Assembly (NCBI RefSeq): GCF_028826155.1
Contig: NZ_JAQGPN010000001.1
Coordinates: forward strand, 4,752,669 to 4,816,668
Length of the DNA: 64,000 nucleotides
DNA from: Mesorhizobium shangrilense
Lineage (GTDB): Bacteria; Pseudomonadota; Alphaproteobacteria; Rhizobiales; Rhizobiaceae
Reading direction: 5' to 3'
The translations under genes were made by a program, and so were the position numbers. Below, one piece after another: positions 52,916 through 61,847 of this stretch. Within the stretch, counting starts at the first letter, position 1. Each line of letters starts with the position of its first letter. The notes beneath the pieces were generated by a model, which was not told the origin of the DNA, ran no database searches, and worked only from the letters and a program-made list of their open reading frames with translations.

Positions 52916-54526
52916 TCACTTGTAGATGTAGCCGACGACGCCGTGGTAGCGGCCATTCGGCAGGTCGGTCTTCATGGTGCCGTAGACGCGGTTCACACGG
53001 CCCAGGATGAAGCCGGCGCCATCGCTGGGGGGATTGAAATTGTCGTCGGGCCTGGCCAGCGCCTGGCGGGAGGTCGGCTTGGTCAGGTAAGGCGTGATGA
53101 TGATGACCAGCTCGCTTTCGTTGCGCACGAAGTCCCTGCTGCGGAACAGCGTGCCCAGCACCGGGATCTTGGTCAGGCCAGGAAGGCCATGGACCGCCTG
53201 CCGCAACTCGTCGCGGACGAGGCCGGCGATCATCATGGAGCCACCTGAGGGCAGCTCGACCGTGGTGTCGGCCAGGCGCTTGCGCAGCGACAGGAAATTT
53301 GCGCCCTGGATCATCAGAGGATCGGCGGGAAGGCCAACGGACCCTTCCGTGGTCGGCTCCGAGACCGAGGTGCGGACCTTCAGGCTTATGCGCCCGGGCG
53401 ACAGCACGGTCGGAAGGAACTCCAGCCCGATGCCGTACTCGATCTTCTCGATGCCGTAGGTGACGCCGCCATAAGATGCCGGCTCGTCCAGAACTCCGTC
53501 GCCATTGTTGTCGATGGCAGGGCTCGGCGGCGACACCGACTGGCTGCTCACGAGGTTGAATTCCCCGCCGACCTTGAACGTCGCCTTCTCTCCGGAAACC
53601 GCGGTGAGAGTGGGTTCGGCCAGCGTCTTCATGACGCCGGTCTGTTCCATCGCGTTGAGATAGCTGTCGAGGATATCGCCGGTCAGCGAAAGGCCGGACT
53701 GTGCAAGCGGCTTGCCAAGGCCGTAGATCGGCTTGCTGATGGCGCCCCAGCTCAGGCCGTTGCTAGCGCCGCTGGCGATCATATTGACGCCGAGCTGCTT
53801 CATGACGGAGCGGCTGACCTCGGCGACGGTCACTTTCAAGGTGACCTGGTCCTCGCCGACGATCTTCAGGAGGTTGACGATCTGGCTGACACGCCGCGAG
53901 CGGTCCGGATTGTTGATCGCCACGCCGGAGTCGGACGAACCGCCTGAGGCCGTCTGCGAATACTGGCCGGTCGTCGCCTCGCCACCGCTGACGAAGATGC
54001 GCGCAAGGTCGACCGCACGCGTCGAGTCGAGAGGCGTCTCGACAGTGCCGGTGAGCACGACGTTGTCGTTCAGGAGTTCGACCGTGATGTCGGACTCGGG
54101 AATGAACCGCTTGAGATAGGCCTCAAGGCCGGTGACGTCGCGCTCGACCTTCAGGTCAAGGCTGACGATCTGCTCGCCGTTGGGTCCGAACACGTAGATG
54201 TTGGTCTCTCCGACCGCCTTGCCGAACAAGAAGATGCGCCGCGAGGTGCGGGTGACGGCATCCGCCACGCCGGGATTGGCAACCAGTATGTCGTAGGCAT
54301 CGGCGGGCAGGTCGATGACGATCGACTTGTTGAGGCCGAGGTTGACCCGCTGGGCGCCCTTGCCCAACGAGCGCACTTTCGCTTCCTGGGCGACCGCAGC
54401 AGCGTCGAGGGCCGGCACACCGGGGCTCGCCGCCAGCATGGCGCATGAGATCGCCAGCGTGCCGGCAGTGCGCAGCGCGCGCCTGCCACGCGTGAGAGCC
54501 ATGCGAAGGCTATCGGGATGCGTCAT
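52916..54526 (-). CDS. cpaC: Outer-membrane secretin CpaC
   Basis: A 536-residue secretin forming the Flp pilus outer-membrane pore. Signal peptide about 1-47; T2SS/T3SS pilus N-terminal domain about 55-130; BON-like region (TVELLNDNVVLTGTVETPL) about 148-180; secretin core from about 285 (LAEPTLTAVSGEKATFKVGGEF) to 485 (IPVLGTLFRSRDFVRNESELVIIITPYL). Within the core a 30-residue insert carries a D-N-N-G-D-G-V-L-D-E loop (339-348) like a calcium-binding site, unlike the usual VPVPQ segment. The start overlaps cpaB by ATGA. Confidence 0.93.
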   Translation of the reverse strand: MTHPDSLRMALTRGRRALRTAGTLAISCAMLAASPGVPALDAAAVAQEAKVRSLGKGAQRVNLGLNKSIVIDLPADAYDILVANPGVADAVTRTSRRIFLFGKAVGETNIYVFGPNGEQIVSLDLKVERDVTGLEAYLKRFIPESDITVELLNDNVVLTGTVETPLDSTRAVDLARIFVSGGEATTGQYSQTASGGSSDSGVAINNPDRSRRVSQIVNLLKIVGEDQVTLKVTVAEVSRSVMKQLGVNMIASGASNGLSWGAISKPIYGLGKPLAQSGLSLTGDILDSYLNAMEQTGVMKTLAEPTLTAVSGEKATFKVGGEFNLVSSQSVSPPSPAIDNNGDGVLDEPASYGGVTYGIEKIEYGIGLEFLPTVLSPGRISLKVRTSVSEPTTEGSVGLPADPLMIQGANFLSLRKRLADTTVELPSGGSMMIAGLVRDELRQAVHGLPGLTKIPVLGTLFRSRDFVRNESELVIIITPYLTKPTSRQALARPDDNFNPPSDGAGFILGRVNRVYGTMKTDLPNGRYHGVVGYIYK

Positions 54527-55332
54527 TTCCTCGCCCCTACCTCGGTGACCTCACCGGACCTGATCAACCGCACGGTGCCCCCCTTGCCGCGCCCGGCCAC
54601 GAGGTAGTCGGCCTGATCGCTCGGTCTCTCATTGGTGTCGACGATGGCGCGCAGAGTGAGCGACAGGCGGTCGGCCATCTGTTGCGCGACCGTGATGATC
54701 TCGGCCTGCTCGGGTGTCAGCTCCAGCGTGGCTGTCGACCCCACCTTGACCTTCTTGCCTTCCTCGTCCTCCTGAATCGTCTGGTCGATCGCCAGGACGC
54801 GGATGTTCTTGAGGATCGTTTCGGTGACGAAGCCGCCGGGGCTTCCCGTCGCGCCTTCGCCGCGCCGCACCATGATCACGTCGACAAAGTCGTTGGGCAG
54901 GATGAAGCCGCCTGCCGCGGATTCAGCCGAAATCGACGTCGCGACGGCCCGGTGGCCGGCCGGAAGCACCGCCGACAGGAAGGACTGGCCGCCCCCGATG
55001 AGCTTCGACTTGCGGACCGGCTCGCCGGCATAGAGCGGCACGCGCGCCACGGATTCGCGCATCTGCTCGAGCGCCTCCGGCTCGGTGCTGCGGGTGATGA
55101 AGTTCGGGTTCACCGCGTCGTCGGGCCAGCTCTGCCAGCTGATCCTGTCGCCCAGGCTGGTGCCCATCGACACGTCGGAGGCAAGGACCAGAACTTCCGA
55201 CGTGGCAATCGTCGGCGCCGGAGCTTGAACTATCGCCCGGGGAGCCTCGTTGTTCATGAACTTGGCGACGTAGCCAGCGCCGCCAGCGGCGGCGACAGCC
55301 ACACCCAGAATAATCACTCGCGACGCTGGCAT
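54523..55332 (-). CDS. cpaB: Flp pilus assembly protein CpaB (RcpC)
   Basis: A 269-residue periplasmic protein anchored by an N-terminal helix (VIILGVAVAAAGGAGYVAKFM). A SAF domain (about 45-110, VLVLASDVSMGTSLGDRISWQSWPDD...VPLYAGEPV) and the RcpC domain (LPAGHRAVATSISAESAAGGFILPNDFVDVIMVRR) follow in order. In some Tad systems RcpC binds peptidoglycan. First gene of the cpaBCDEF-tadBC run, preceded by a 293-bp AT-rich spacer. Confidence 0.92.
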   Translation of the reverse strand: MPASRVIILGVAVAAAGGAGYVAKFMNNEAPRAIVQAPAPTIATSEVLVLASDVSMGTSLGDRISWQSWPDDAVNPNFITRSTEPEALEQMRESVARVPLYAGEPVRKSKLIGGGQSFLSAVLPAGHRAVATSISAESAAGGFILPNDFVDVIMVRRGEGATGSPGGFVTETILKNIRVLAIDQTIQEDEEGKKVKVGSTATLELTPEQAEIITVAQQMADRLSLTLRAIVDTNERPSDQADYLVAGRGKGGTVRLIRSGEVTEVGARK

Positions 55333-55625
55333 GATTTCGGACCCCAAGCCGCCAAATCAGCAATTCGGGGCCGACAATGCGTCCGCAATCGTCAAATTAT
55401 GGTTAATTCAATCCTTACGATTGTGATTAATTTAACGTTTACGACAATTCTAACAACCATCGCGAGTGTCGTGTTTTCAAAGCTCCCTGGCTTTGGCGAA
55501 TGGGCTGCGAGCAAACATTGATCTCAGAACGGCGTTCGGAATCGCCGAATTGCTAGTATCCGCTGCTTTTGGAATCTGGCGCTGCCATCGATCGAAGAGT
55601 TCGGGCGAGATTCAGAACCGGGAAA
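55333..55625 (-). promoter_or_regulatory. AT-rich intergenic region before cpaB with CtrA-like box
   Basis: The 293 bp between cpaA and cpaB are distinctly AT-rich around 55395-55460 relative to the rest of the window and contain no gene I can support. TTAA-TTTAACG-TTTA at 55427-55441 is one base from a CtrA box. The region probably contains the promoter of the large cpaB-tadC operon. Confidence 0.45.
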
Positions 55626-56147
55626 CTAGTTGGCCGCGAGGCTTTGCAGGGCGGCGGCGGCCAACGGAGACTTCGGAAAGACGATTAGGCCGGCCGCGCC
55701 CAGCGCGATGCCGTACGGAATGCCCGTCTTCGCGTCCGACAGGTGGCGCAGGAACAGGTTCTGCCCGTGGATCATCGCGAGCGGCGACTTGCGGAACAGC
55801 AGGATCAGCAGCGTGAGCAGGCCGCCAATGAACGCCGTCATCACAAGATAGTCCATCAGCAGGAAGCCAAAGCCCATCCATACCGACGTCGCCGTCATCA
55901 GCTTGGCGTCGCCTCCGCCCATGCCGCCGATGGCGAACACGCCGAAGGTGACCGCGAGAACGACGCCGCCGGCAGCGAAGTGCCAGGCGTAGGTCGTCCA
56001 GTCCATGCCGGTCAGCGGCGCCAGCACGGCAAAGGCCGCGATCAGGATCACCGAAACACGGTTCGCGATCGTCATAGACAGCAGGTCGGAGACCGCCGCA
56101 AAGACCATGCAGAACGGAAAGATGACGAAAATCGCGGCTTCCACCAT
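55626..56147 (-). CDS. cpaA: Prepilin peptidase CpaA
   Basis: A 173-residue inner-membrane aspartyl protease that processes Flp prepilin and pseudopilins. The catalytic Asps are in FAAVSDLLSMTIANRVS (about residue 20) and GGMGGGDAKLMTA (the GxGD motif, about residue 80). Five to six hydrophobic helices; no methyltransferase domain, the short TadV type. It sits between the pilin gene and cpaB. Confidence 0.93.
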   Translation of the reverse strand: MVEAAIFVIFPFCMVFAAVSDLLSMTIANRVSVILIAAFAVLAPLTGMDWTTYAWHFAAGGVVLAVTFGVFAIGGMGGGDAKLMTATSVWMGFGFLLMDYLVMTAFIGGLLTLLILLFRKSPLAMIHGQNLFLRHLSDAKTGIPYGIALGAAGLIVFPKSPLAAAALQSLAAN

Positions 56148-56205
56148 GGAATTCTCATCCGATGCTGCGTTTCGGGACCGGAATTGGCGATCTCACACAC
56201 GTCCG

Positions 56206-56242
56206 AAAAGAAAAGGCCGCCCGGTGGGACGGCCCTTTCTTT
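56206..56242. terminator. Bidirectional terminator between pilin and cpaA
   Basis: GGCCG...CGGCC with partial inner pairing (GCCC/GGGA) forms a hairpin flanked by an A-rich run on the left (AAAAGAAAA) and CTTTCTTTC on the right. Read from the pilin gene (minus strand) it ends in TTTTCTTTT, a good terminator, and would make a short, abundant pilin mRNA distinct from cpaA. Confidence 0.75.
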
Positions 56243-56261
56243 CAACCCGTCAGACGAACAC

Positions 56262-56450
56262 TTACTGCCCGGCGTTCGTCGTGGCGTTGTCCAGTTCGCC
56301 GGCGATGAAGCTGAACTGCTCGTTCAGCGAGCTGCCGAGGTTGGTGGCGCCGACCATGATGGCGAGGGCGATGAGAGCGGCGATCAGACCGTATTCGATT
56401 GCGGTCGCGCCGGATTTATCCTTCACAAAACGTGCAACAAGCTTAGCCAT
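56262..56450 (-). CDS. pilA: Flp family type IVb pilin
   Basis: The major subunit of the Tad/Flp pilus, 62 residues. The short basic leader MAKLVARFVKDKSG is followed by the prepilin cleavage and hydrophobic motif GATAIEYGLIAALIALAIMV, in which Glu and Tyr after cleavage are the Flp hallmark. A GGAG ribosome site is at 56451-56456. A CtrA-like box lies about 150 bp upstream. It is the only Flp pilin copy in the window. Confidence 0.95.
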   Translation of the reverse strand: MAKLVARFVKDKSGATAIEYGLIAALIALAIMVGATNLGSSLNEQFSFIAGELDNATTNAGQ

Positions 56451-56597
56451 GGAGAACTCCTTGCTCCGAGTGATACAGCACTTCCGTCAACATTGTTCTT
56501 CCGTCGATCGGATGGCTGCACACTAGGCGGAAGCTGTTTCGATCGGCTTAAGAGACAGCGTTACCGAAGTGTTGCACGCCGCATCGTCGGCCAGTGG

Positions 56598-56612
56598 TTA
56601 ATGTCGGGCTAA
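56598..56612 (-). promoter_or_regulatory. CtrA-like box upstream of the pilin gene
   Basis: On the minus strand TTAG-CCCGACA-TTAA, one base from the CtrA consensus TTAA-N7-TTAA. It lies about 150 bp upstream of the Flp pilin start. In Caulobacter crescentus pilA is activated by CtrA. Between 56451 and 56772 I see no gene; the spacer holds the two divergent promoters. Confidence 0.5.
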
Positions 56613-56772
56613 GTAGTCCGAAGAACTTTTCGCGGTTTTCGCGGCCATCGGCCTTTCTCGCGCGCGTACGGACAGTCTTGCCGCCAGGCATCGTGCGACG
56701 CCGGGGAACTTAACCCTTGGTTCACCAATCTGGTTCATCTTCTGTTCAACGCTCTGGGCTGTGGAGGCGGGC

Positions 56773-57192
56773 ATGCACATTCGAACTGTCGCAGGCGGCA
56801 GCGCCACATTCGCTGCGGCGCTGTTTGCGCTGGCGCTCAGCGCCCAGGCCGCGGACATCTCGGTCCAGCTCAATCAGGCCAAGATCGTCAAGCTTTCGCG
56901 GCCAGCCGACACGATCGTCATCGGCAACCCGCAGATCGCCGACGCCTCGGTGCAGGACGCCACGACCATCGTGCTTACCGGCAAAGGCTTCGGCTCCACC
57001 AACCTGGTGGTGCTCGACGACACAGGCGCCCCCATCGTCGACGAGCAGGTGGTGGTGTCGCGCGACGAGGCAAGCACCATCCGCGTGTTCAGGCGGGCGA
57101 GCATGCAAACGCTCTCCTGCACGCCGAATTGCGAGGCAGCCTACATGTCGGCCGCGGAAGCAATGTCGGAGGCTACACGCAACGGCAACTGA
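56773..57192 (+). CDS. Pilus assembly N-terminal-domain protein (CpaC-N-like)
   Basis: A 139-residue exported protein with a signal peptide (FAAALFALALSAQAA, cleavage near residue 26) followed by a single T2SS/T3SS pilus N-terminal domain: VQLNQAKIVKLSRPADTIVIGNPQIADASVQDATTIVLTGKGFGSTNLVVLDD, read in blocks. It resembles CpaC residues 55-130 but has no secretin. A GGAGG site precedes ATG 56773. It carries two Cys (SCTPNC) near the end, possibly a disulfide. A role near the secretin in the periplasm is plausible. Confidence 0.82.
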   Translation: MHIRTVAGGSATFAAALFALALSAQAADISVQLNQAKIVKLSRPADTIVIGNPQIADASVQDATTIVLTGKGFGSTNLVVLDDTGAPIVDEQVVVSRDEASTIRVFRRASMQTLSCTPNCEAAYMSAAEAMSEATRNGN

Positions 57193-57220
57193 CGCAGGCG
57201 GCGGCAACGACAGCGCCTGG

Positions 57221-57235
57221 TTAGCCGCGGGTTAA
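57221..57235 (+). promoter_or_regulatory. CtrA-like box upstream of tadE
   Basis: TTAG-CCGCGGG-TTAA, one base from the CtrA consensus and of the same form as the box before the pilin gene. It lies about 100 bp before the first TadE-type gene. Confidence 0.45.
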
Positions 57236-57332
57236 GCCGCCGGCCAATTTCCTATCGAACGGCAAAACAGCATTTCAACGCATTTCGCCTATTGTTCGCG
57301 CCACGAAGCGAAATGATCGGCGGGGACCCGTG

Positions 57333-57917
57333 ATGCATTCGGACTGGCAAGCACCCAACGGCAGGGCCCGCACGCCTCGCAAAGGGCTGCTGCGCGGCTT
57401 CGTGAAGGGCCGCGACGGCGCGACCGTCGTTGAATTCGCCCTGCTGGCGTTTCCTTTCACGCTGCTCGTCTTCGCCATACTGGAAAGCTGCATCTCGTTC
57501 GCGGCGGAGGTCTACCTTCAGAACGTGACCGACGACCTGGCCCGCCAGCTGCGGACCGGAGAAATCAAGAAAGGCGAGATCACGAAGGAGGAGTTCAGGG
57601 AAAAGATCTGCGACCGGCTGCAGGCGGCCTTCGTCAGCGCAGGCTGTCCCGACCTGGAGTTCGATCTCAGGAACTTCGATACCTTCGCCGAAGCTGCCGC
57701 GCTGAAGACCTACGTGACTGCGGCTCGCGAGATTTTCATCGACGACGGCGCCTTCAAGTTCGAGCCGGGTCCGTCGCAGTCGAAGAACATCCTTCGGGTC
57801 TATTACAGGTGGCCCGTGATCACCGACATCATGCGCGGCTGGATGTCGACGCTGAACGACGGCAAGGCGCTGCATTTCGCGACCGCCACCTGGCAGAACG
57901 AGCCATTTCCGGACTAG
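57333..57917 (+). CDS. tadE: TadE-family pseudopilin
   Basis: A 194-residue minor pilin. A basic leader precedes GRDGATVVEFALLAFPFTLLVFAILE, the TadE helix with the conserved Glu after the processing site. The rest is periplasmic, with two Cys (KICDRL and AGCPDL) that may form a disulfide, and ends YYRWPVITDIMRGW, a common TadE close. ATG 57333 follows an in-frame GTG by one codon. It precedes a second TadE-type gene by 16 bp. Confidence 0.9.
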   Translation: MHSDWQAPNGRARTPRKGLLRGFVKGRDGATVVEFALLAFPFTLLVFAILESCISFAAEVYLQNVTDDLARQLRTGEIKKGEITKEEFREKICDRLQAAFVSAGCPDLEFDLRNFDTFAEAAALKTYVTAAREIFIDDGAFKFEPGPSQSKNILRVYYRWPVITDIMRGWMSTLNDGKALHFATATWQNEPFPD

Positions 57918-57933
57918 AGCGGGGGATCGAACG

Positions 57934-58578
57934 ATGAACGCCGCATGGCGCCGAAAATTTGCGATACCGCCGCGCCTCCTTGGACGGATGAAGTCGTTGC
58001 ACCGCGACCGGCAGGGGGTCGCGGCGATCGAATTCGCGTTCATCGTCCCGGTTCTCCTGTGCATGTACTTCATCACCATGGAAGCTTCCCAGGCCCTGGA
58101 GGCCAACAGGAAGGTCTCCCGCATCGGGAGCATGGTGGCGGACCTGATCACGCAGCAGACGGCGACTTCCGTGGATGAGGTCGTCGCCATCATGCAGATC
58201 GGAAAGTCGCTCATCCAGCCCTACAACCGAACCAGGGAGGGGCCGCAGATCGAAGTGACCGCCATCCAGTTCGACGGCAATTCAACGCCGACCGCCACCG
58301 TCCTGTGGTCCGTGAAGCTGAACTCTTCGGGGAATCCGGAGCACGTCGTCACCAAGAATACCGTGATCAACGACGCCCAGCTAGCCGACCTCCGCGCGCC
58401 GGGGGCGTTCTACATCCGCGTGACCAGCAAGCTCGACTACAATCCGATGCTCACATGGTCCGAAAAGACGGAACCCGTTGGTCTGCTGTCGGCGTTCTCC
58501 AACATCAATATGGCCGAGACGTTCTATCTGCGCCCACGCTACAGCAGCACCGACATCAAGTGCGAAAGCTGCCCCTGA
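57934..58578 (+). CDS. tadF: TadE/TadF-type pseudopilin
   Basis: A 214-residue pilus protein. The leader HRDRQGVAAIEFAFIVPVLLCMYFITMEASQAL carries the pseudopilin helix with the conserved Glu. The periplasmic part includes SRIGSMVADLITQQTATSVDEV, seen in TadF/TadG-like proteins, and a C-terminal CESC pair. It would be cut by CpaA and serve as a minor subunit. TadG with a von Willebrand domain was not found in the window. Confidence 0.85.
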   Translation: MNAAWRRKFAIPPRLLGRMKSLHRDRQGVAAIEFAFIVPVLLCMYFITMEASQALEANRKVSRIGSMVADLITQQTATSVDEVVAIMQIGKSLIQPYNRTREGPQIEVTAIQFDGNSTPTATVLWSVKLNSSGNPEHVVTKNTVINDAQLADLRAPGAFYIRVTSKLDYNPMLTWSEKTEPVGLLSAFSNINMAETFYLRPRYSSTDIKCESCP

Positions 58579-58591
58579 ACGAAGCAACCTC

Positions 58592-59491
58592 CTATTTTTC
58601 GAGGCCGGCCATGTCCCGCACGAGTTCCAGCGCGGTCTCGTAGTCCGCCTCCTTCACGCTGGAGAATCCGCCCGCATGATGGCGCTCCAGCTTGCCGAAA
58701 AGCTCGGGGTCGCTGTCCTTGAGACCGACCAGAAAGGGCACCAGGCGCCTGCGCACTTCCGGATCGAGATGCTTGCCGATTGCGTGCGGGCCGTAGCGCA
58801 GAAGATCGGACGTCCAGATGACGCGGAACGCGCCCTCGCCTGCTCCTGCGGCGGCAAGCTGCTCCAGCGTCCCCGAGCCTTCCATCGGCCTCTTGCCGAC
58901 GCCTGTCTCGATCCACCCGAACATGGCGTCGACCTCGCCGGCCAGCAGCCGTGCCTGCGCCTCCTCGGCCGACGCGGTGCGGATCAGGAACGCCTCCCCG
59001 CCCGTCGAGGCGACGCCTTCCCGCCTCATGGCCGCCAGCGGCATGAGAAAACCGGTCACATCATCCGGGCCGCCGACCGCGACGCGGTGTCTGGAGATGT
59101 CCGACATCGCCGACATCGAGCCTGCCCTGGCGATCAGCACCGATCGTATGCCCACCGCGCCGCTGCTCCCGGTCGGCGCGACCAGAGGCGATACGCAGTC
59201 GCAGGAAAGCGCGGCTGCAGCGTAGGCCGACGCCGAATAGATCCCGTAGTGGCTGCGGCCGCTCGCCTGCGCCTCGATGAGCGCCCGATAGTCGCTAGCC
59301 ACGAAGAATTCGACCGGCACGCCAAGCGCCAGCGCATATGCCTTCCTGAGCGCCGGCAGTCCCTCAATGGCGTTGTCGCCTCCCGGCTCGGTAACGAGCC
59401 CGATGCGAAAGGTCCCGATCTGTTCCTGCCAGGTGGATTGCGCCAAGCCAGCCGCTGGGAGCATCCACACGACTGATACCGCGACGAGCAC
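58592..59491 (-). CDS. PhnD-like phosphate/phosphonate-family substrate-binding protein
   Basis: An orphan periplasmic binding protein of the PhnD/PBP2 family. From the GTG at 59491 it has 299 residues with a signal peptide (VAVSVVWMLPAAGLAQ). Family marks: FRIGLVTEPGGDNAIEGLPALRKAYALALGVPVEFFVASDYRALIEAQ in blocks, YGIYSASAYAAA, and HRVAVGGPDDVTGFLMPLAAM. The open frame runs to 60058, but over 120 residues of it are antisense to deoB. No transporter genes are near. Start is uncertain (59491, 59617 or 59695). Function may be sensing rather than uptake. Confidence 0.78.
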   Translation of the reverse strand: MLVAVSVVWMLPAAGLAQSTWQEQIGTFRIGLVTEPGGDNAIEGLPALRKAYALALGVPVEFFVASDYRALIEAQASGRSHYGIYSASAYAAAALSCDCVSPLVAPTGSSGAVGIRSVLIARAGSMSAMSDISRHRVAVGGPDDVTGFLMPLAAMRREGVASTGGEAFLIRTASAEEAQARLLAGEVDAMFGWIETGVGKRPMEGSGTLEQLAAAGAGEGAFRVIWTSDLLRYGPHAIGKHLDPEVRRRLVPFLVGLKDSDPELFGKLERHHAGGFSSVKEADYETALELVRDMAGLEK

Positions 59492-59682
59492 GCGTACGGC
59501 AGACTGTTGGGCCGCGCAGCGCGACAGCGCCCGTTTCGCGGTGCGGCCGAAACAGGCTGCGAAAGCGCGCCGCCAATACGCCAGACGGCCGTTGCGCAAG
59601 GCCGTGACGCTTGCCAATTTCCCCGTCGTCGCCCATTTGAGCGAAGAGACTATGCTACGGGACGCGGCGGATCGGAGGCTCA

Positions 59683-60915
59683 ATGGCGCGGGCATTCCTC
59701 TTTGTACTTGATTCTTTCGGGATCGGCGGCGCTGCAGACGCGGCGAAGTACGGCGACGAAGGATCAAATACGCTCGGCCACATCGCGCTGGCCTGCGCGC
59801 GCGGAGAAGGCGACCGCCAGGGGCTGCGAAGCGGCCCCCTGCACGTACCGAACATGCTTTCGCTGGGGCTGTCCGCCGCCGCCCGCATCGCCTGCGGATC
59901 GGCCCACGGCCTGGCAGAGCCAGCGCCGGCGGCGGCAGCGTTCCATGCCGCCGCGCAGGAAGTCTCAAGCGGCAAGGATACCCCTTCCGGGCATTGGGAA
60001 ATCGCGGGAGTGCCGGTGCCCTTCGAGTGGGGCTACTTTCCGCACACGCAGCCCGCATTCCCCGCTGAACTCACGACATCCATCGTTCGCGAAGGCGGGC
60101 TTCCCGGGATCCTGGGCGACCGCCATGCTTCCGGAACCGAGATCCTCGAGGAATTCGGCGAGGAGCACATCCGGACCGGCAAGCCGATCTGCTACACCTC
60201 GGCCGACTCGGTCTACCAGATCGCCGCGCACGAAACGCATTTCGGCCTCCAGCGCCTCTACGACCTCTGCGAAATCGTGCGCCGACTGGTGGATCCGCTG
60301 AACATCGGGCGGGTGATCGCCCGGCCCTTCGTCGGCGAACGCCGGGGCGAATTCCAGCGGACGGCCAACCGCCGCGACTATGCCGTTCCGCCGGCCGAGC
60401 CGACCCTTCTCGACCGGCTGGCGGCGCGCGGCAGCCGTGTCATCGCCGTCGGCAAGATCGGCGACATCTTCGCGCATCAGGGCGTGACCGAGGTCCGCAA
60501 GGGCGCAGGCAACATGGCTCTTTTCGACACCGCGCTGGCGGCCATGGACGAGGCCGGCGACGGCGATCTCGTCTTCGCCAATTTCGTCGACTTCGACGCC
60601 CTCTATGGCCATCGGCGCGATGTAGCGGGCTACGCGGCGGCGCTCGAGGCGTTCGACCGCAGGCTGCCTGAGGCCCTGCAGAAGCTTGCGCCAGGCGATC
60701 TTCTGATCCTCACCGCGGATCACGGTTGCGATCCCACGTGCAAAGGCACCGACCACACCCGCGAGCGTGTGCCAGTCCTCGGTGTCGGTCCGGGTATGAG
60801 GGGCGGCGATGTCGGACTGCGGACGACGTTCGCCGACATCGGCGAAACCGTTGCCGAGCATCTTGGCCTGCCGCCCGGCCCACACGGGCGTTCTTTCCAC
60901 GGCGCGATCGCATAG
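59683..60915 (+). CDS. deoB: Phosphopentomutase
   Basis: Interconverts (deoxy)ribose-1-phosphate and -5-phosphate in nucleoside salvage. The 410-residue alkaline-phosphatase-fold enzyme starts [20 protein letters not shown], with the first metal Asp, and has [14 protein letters not shown] (phosphorylated Thr), [43 protein letters not shown] and [19 protein letters not shown] with metal His and Asp residues. It precedes mutM by 3 bp. Confidence 0.96.
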   Translation: MARAFLFVLDSFGIGGAADAAKYGDEGSNTLGHIALACARGEGDRQGLRSGPLHVPNMLSLGLSAAARIACGSAHGLAEPAPAAAAFHAAAQEVSSGKDTPSGHWEIAGVPVPFEWGYFPHTQPAFPAELTTSIVREGGLPGILGDRHASGTEILEEFGEEHIRTGKPICYTSADSVYQIAAHETHFGLQRLYDLCEIVRRLVDPLNIGRVIARPFVGERRGEFQRTANRRDYAVPPAEPTLLDRLAARGSRVIAVGKIGDIFAHQGVTEVRKGAGNMALFDTALAAMDEAGDGDLVFANFVDFDALYGHRRDVAGYAAALEAFDRRLPEALQKLAPGDLLILTADHGCDPTCKGTDHTRERVPVLGVGPGMRGGDVGLRTTFADIGETVAEHLGLPPGPHGRSFHGAIA

Positions 60916-60918
60916 GAC

Positions 60919-61806
60919 ATGCCCGAACTTCCCGAAGTCGAAACGGTCCGGCGCGGCCTGGAACCGGTTTTCGAGGGCGCTGAGATCGAGAAGGTCGAGC
61001 TGCGGCGTCCCGACCTGCGCTTTCCCTTCCCCGAAGACATGGCGGCACGGCTTGCCGGCCAGAAGGTGGTCGGAATCGCGCGTCGGGCGAAGTACCTGCT
61101 CCTTCACACCGCGGGCGCCCCCGCGCTTATCTGCCATCTGGGCATGACCGGCTCGTTCCGCATCCAGAACGATACGGACGCGGTTGCGCCCGGCGAATCC
61201 CACCACCCACGTTCGAAGGATCAACTCCACGACCATGTGGTCTTCAGCCTGCGAACGCCAAAAGGCGAGCCGGCGCGCGTGGTCTTCAACGATCCTCGCC
61301 GGTTCGGCTTCATGCTGTTCGCCGATCCCCAAGGCGGCCACCCAATGCTCGACAGTCTCGGCGTCGAGCCGACCGGCAACGTGCTTGACGGCGCGCTGCT
61401 CGCCAGCCTGTTCCGGGGCCGCGCGGCCCCGCTTAAGGCCGCCCTTCTCGATCAGAGGCTCATCGCAGGGCTCGGCAACATCTACGTGTCGGAAGCGCTC
61501 TGGCGGGCCGGCTTGTCGCCGCGCCGCAGCGCCGGCACGATCGCATCGAAGTCCGGAGCCTCGACACAGCGCGCCGAGAGGCTGGCGCAGGCCGTCCGCG
61601 AGGTGATAGCGGACGCCATCGCCGCCGGAGGATCCTCCCTGAAGGATTATATGCATGTCGACGGCTCGCTCGGCTATTTCCAGCACCGCTTTTCCGTCTA
61701 CGATCGGGAAGGCGAGGCGTGCCGCACCCCCGGCTGCGGCGGCGTCGTGCACAGGATCGTCCAGAGCGGCCGCTCCACGTTTTTTTGCCCCACCTGCCAA
61801 AGATAG
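60919..61806 (+). CDS. mutM: Formamidopyrimidine-DNA glycosylase (Fpg)
   Basis: Excises oxidised purines such as 8-oxoG with associated AP lyase activity. The 295-residue protein starts [16 protein letters not shown] (catalytic Pro and Glu after Met removal), contains [10 protein letters not shown], the [21 protein letters not shown] segment, and the zinc finger CRTPGCGG...CPTC at the C-terminus with four Cys intact. Follows deoB closely and is followed 41 bp later by the enoyl-CoA hydratase gene. Confidence 0.97.
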   Translation: MPELPEVETVRRGLEPVFEGAEIEKVELRRPDLRFPFPEDMAARLAGQKVVGIARRAKYLLLHTAGAPALICHLGMTGSFRIQNDTDAVAPGESHHPRSKDQLHDHVVFSLRTPKGEPARVVFNDPRRFGFMLFADPQGGHPMLDSLGVEPTGNVLDGALLASLFRGRAAPLKAALLDQRLIAGLGNIYVSEALWRAGLSPRRSAGTIASKSGASTQRAERLAQAVREVIADAIAAGGSSLKDYMHVDGSLGYFQHRFSVYDREGEACRTPGCGGVVHRIVQSGRSTFFCPTCQR

Positions 61807-61847
61807 GCGAGCCGCAGTGCCTCCTTCGAACCAAGGGAATCCCGCAA

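Noticed and set aside
59492..60058. N-terminal extension of the PhnD-like gene
   Set aside because: Mostly antisense to deoB, Arg-rich, and placed before a good signal peptide.
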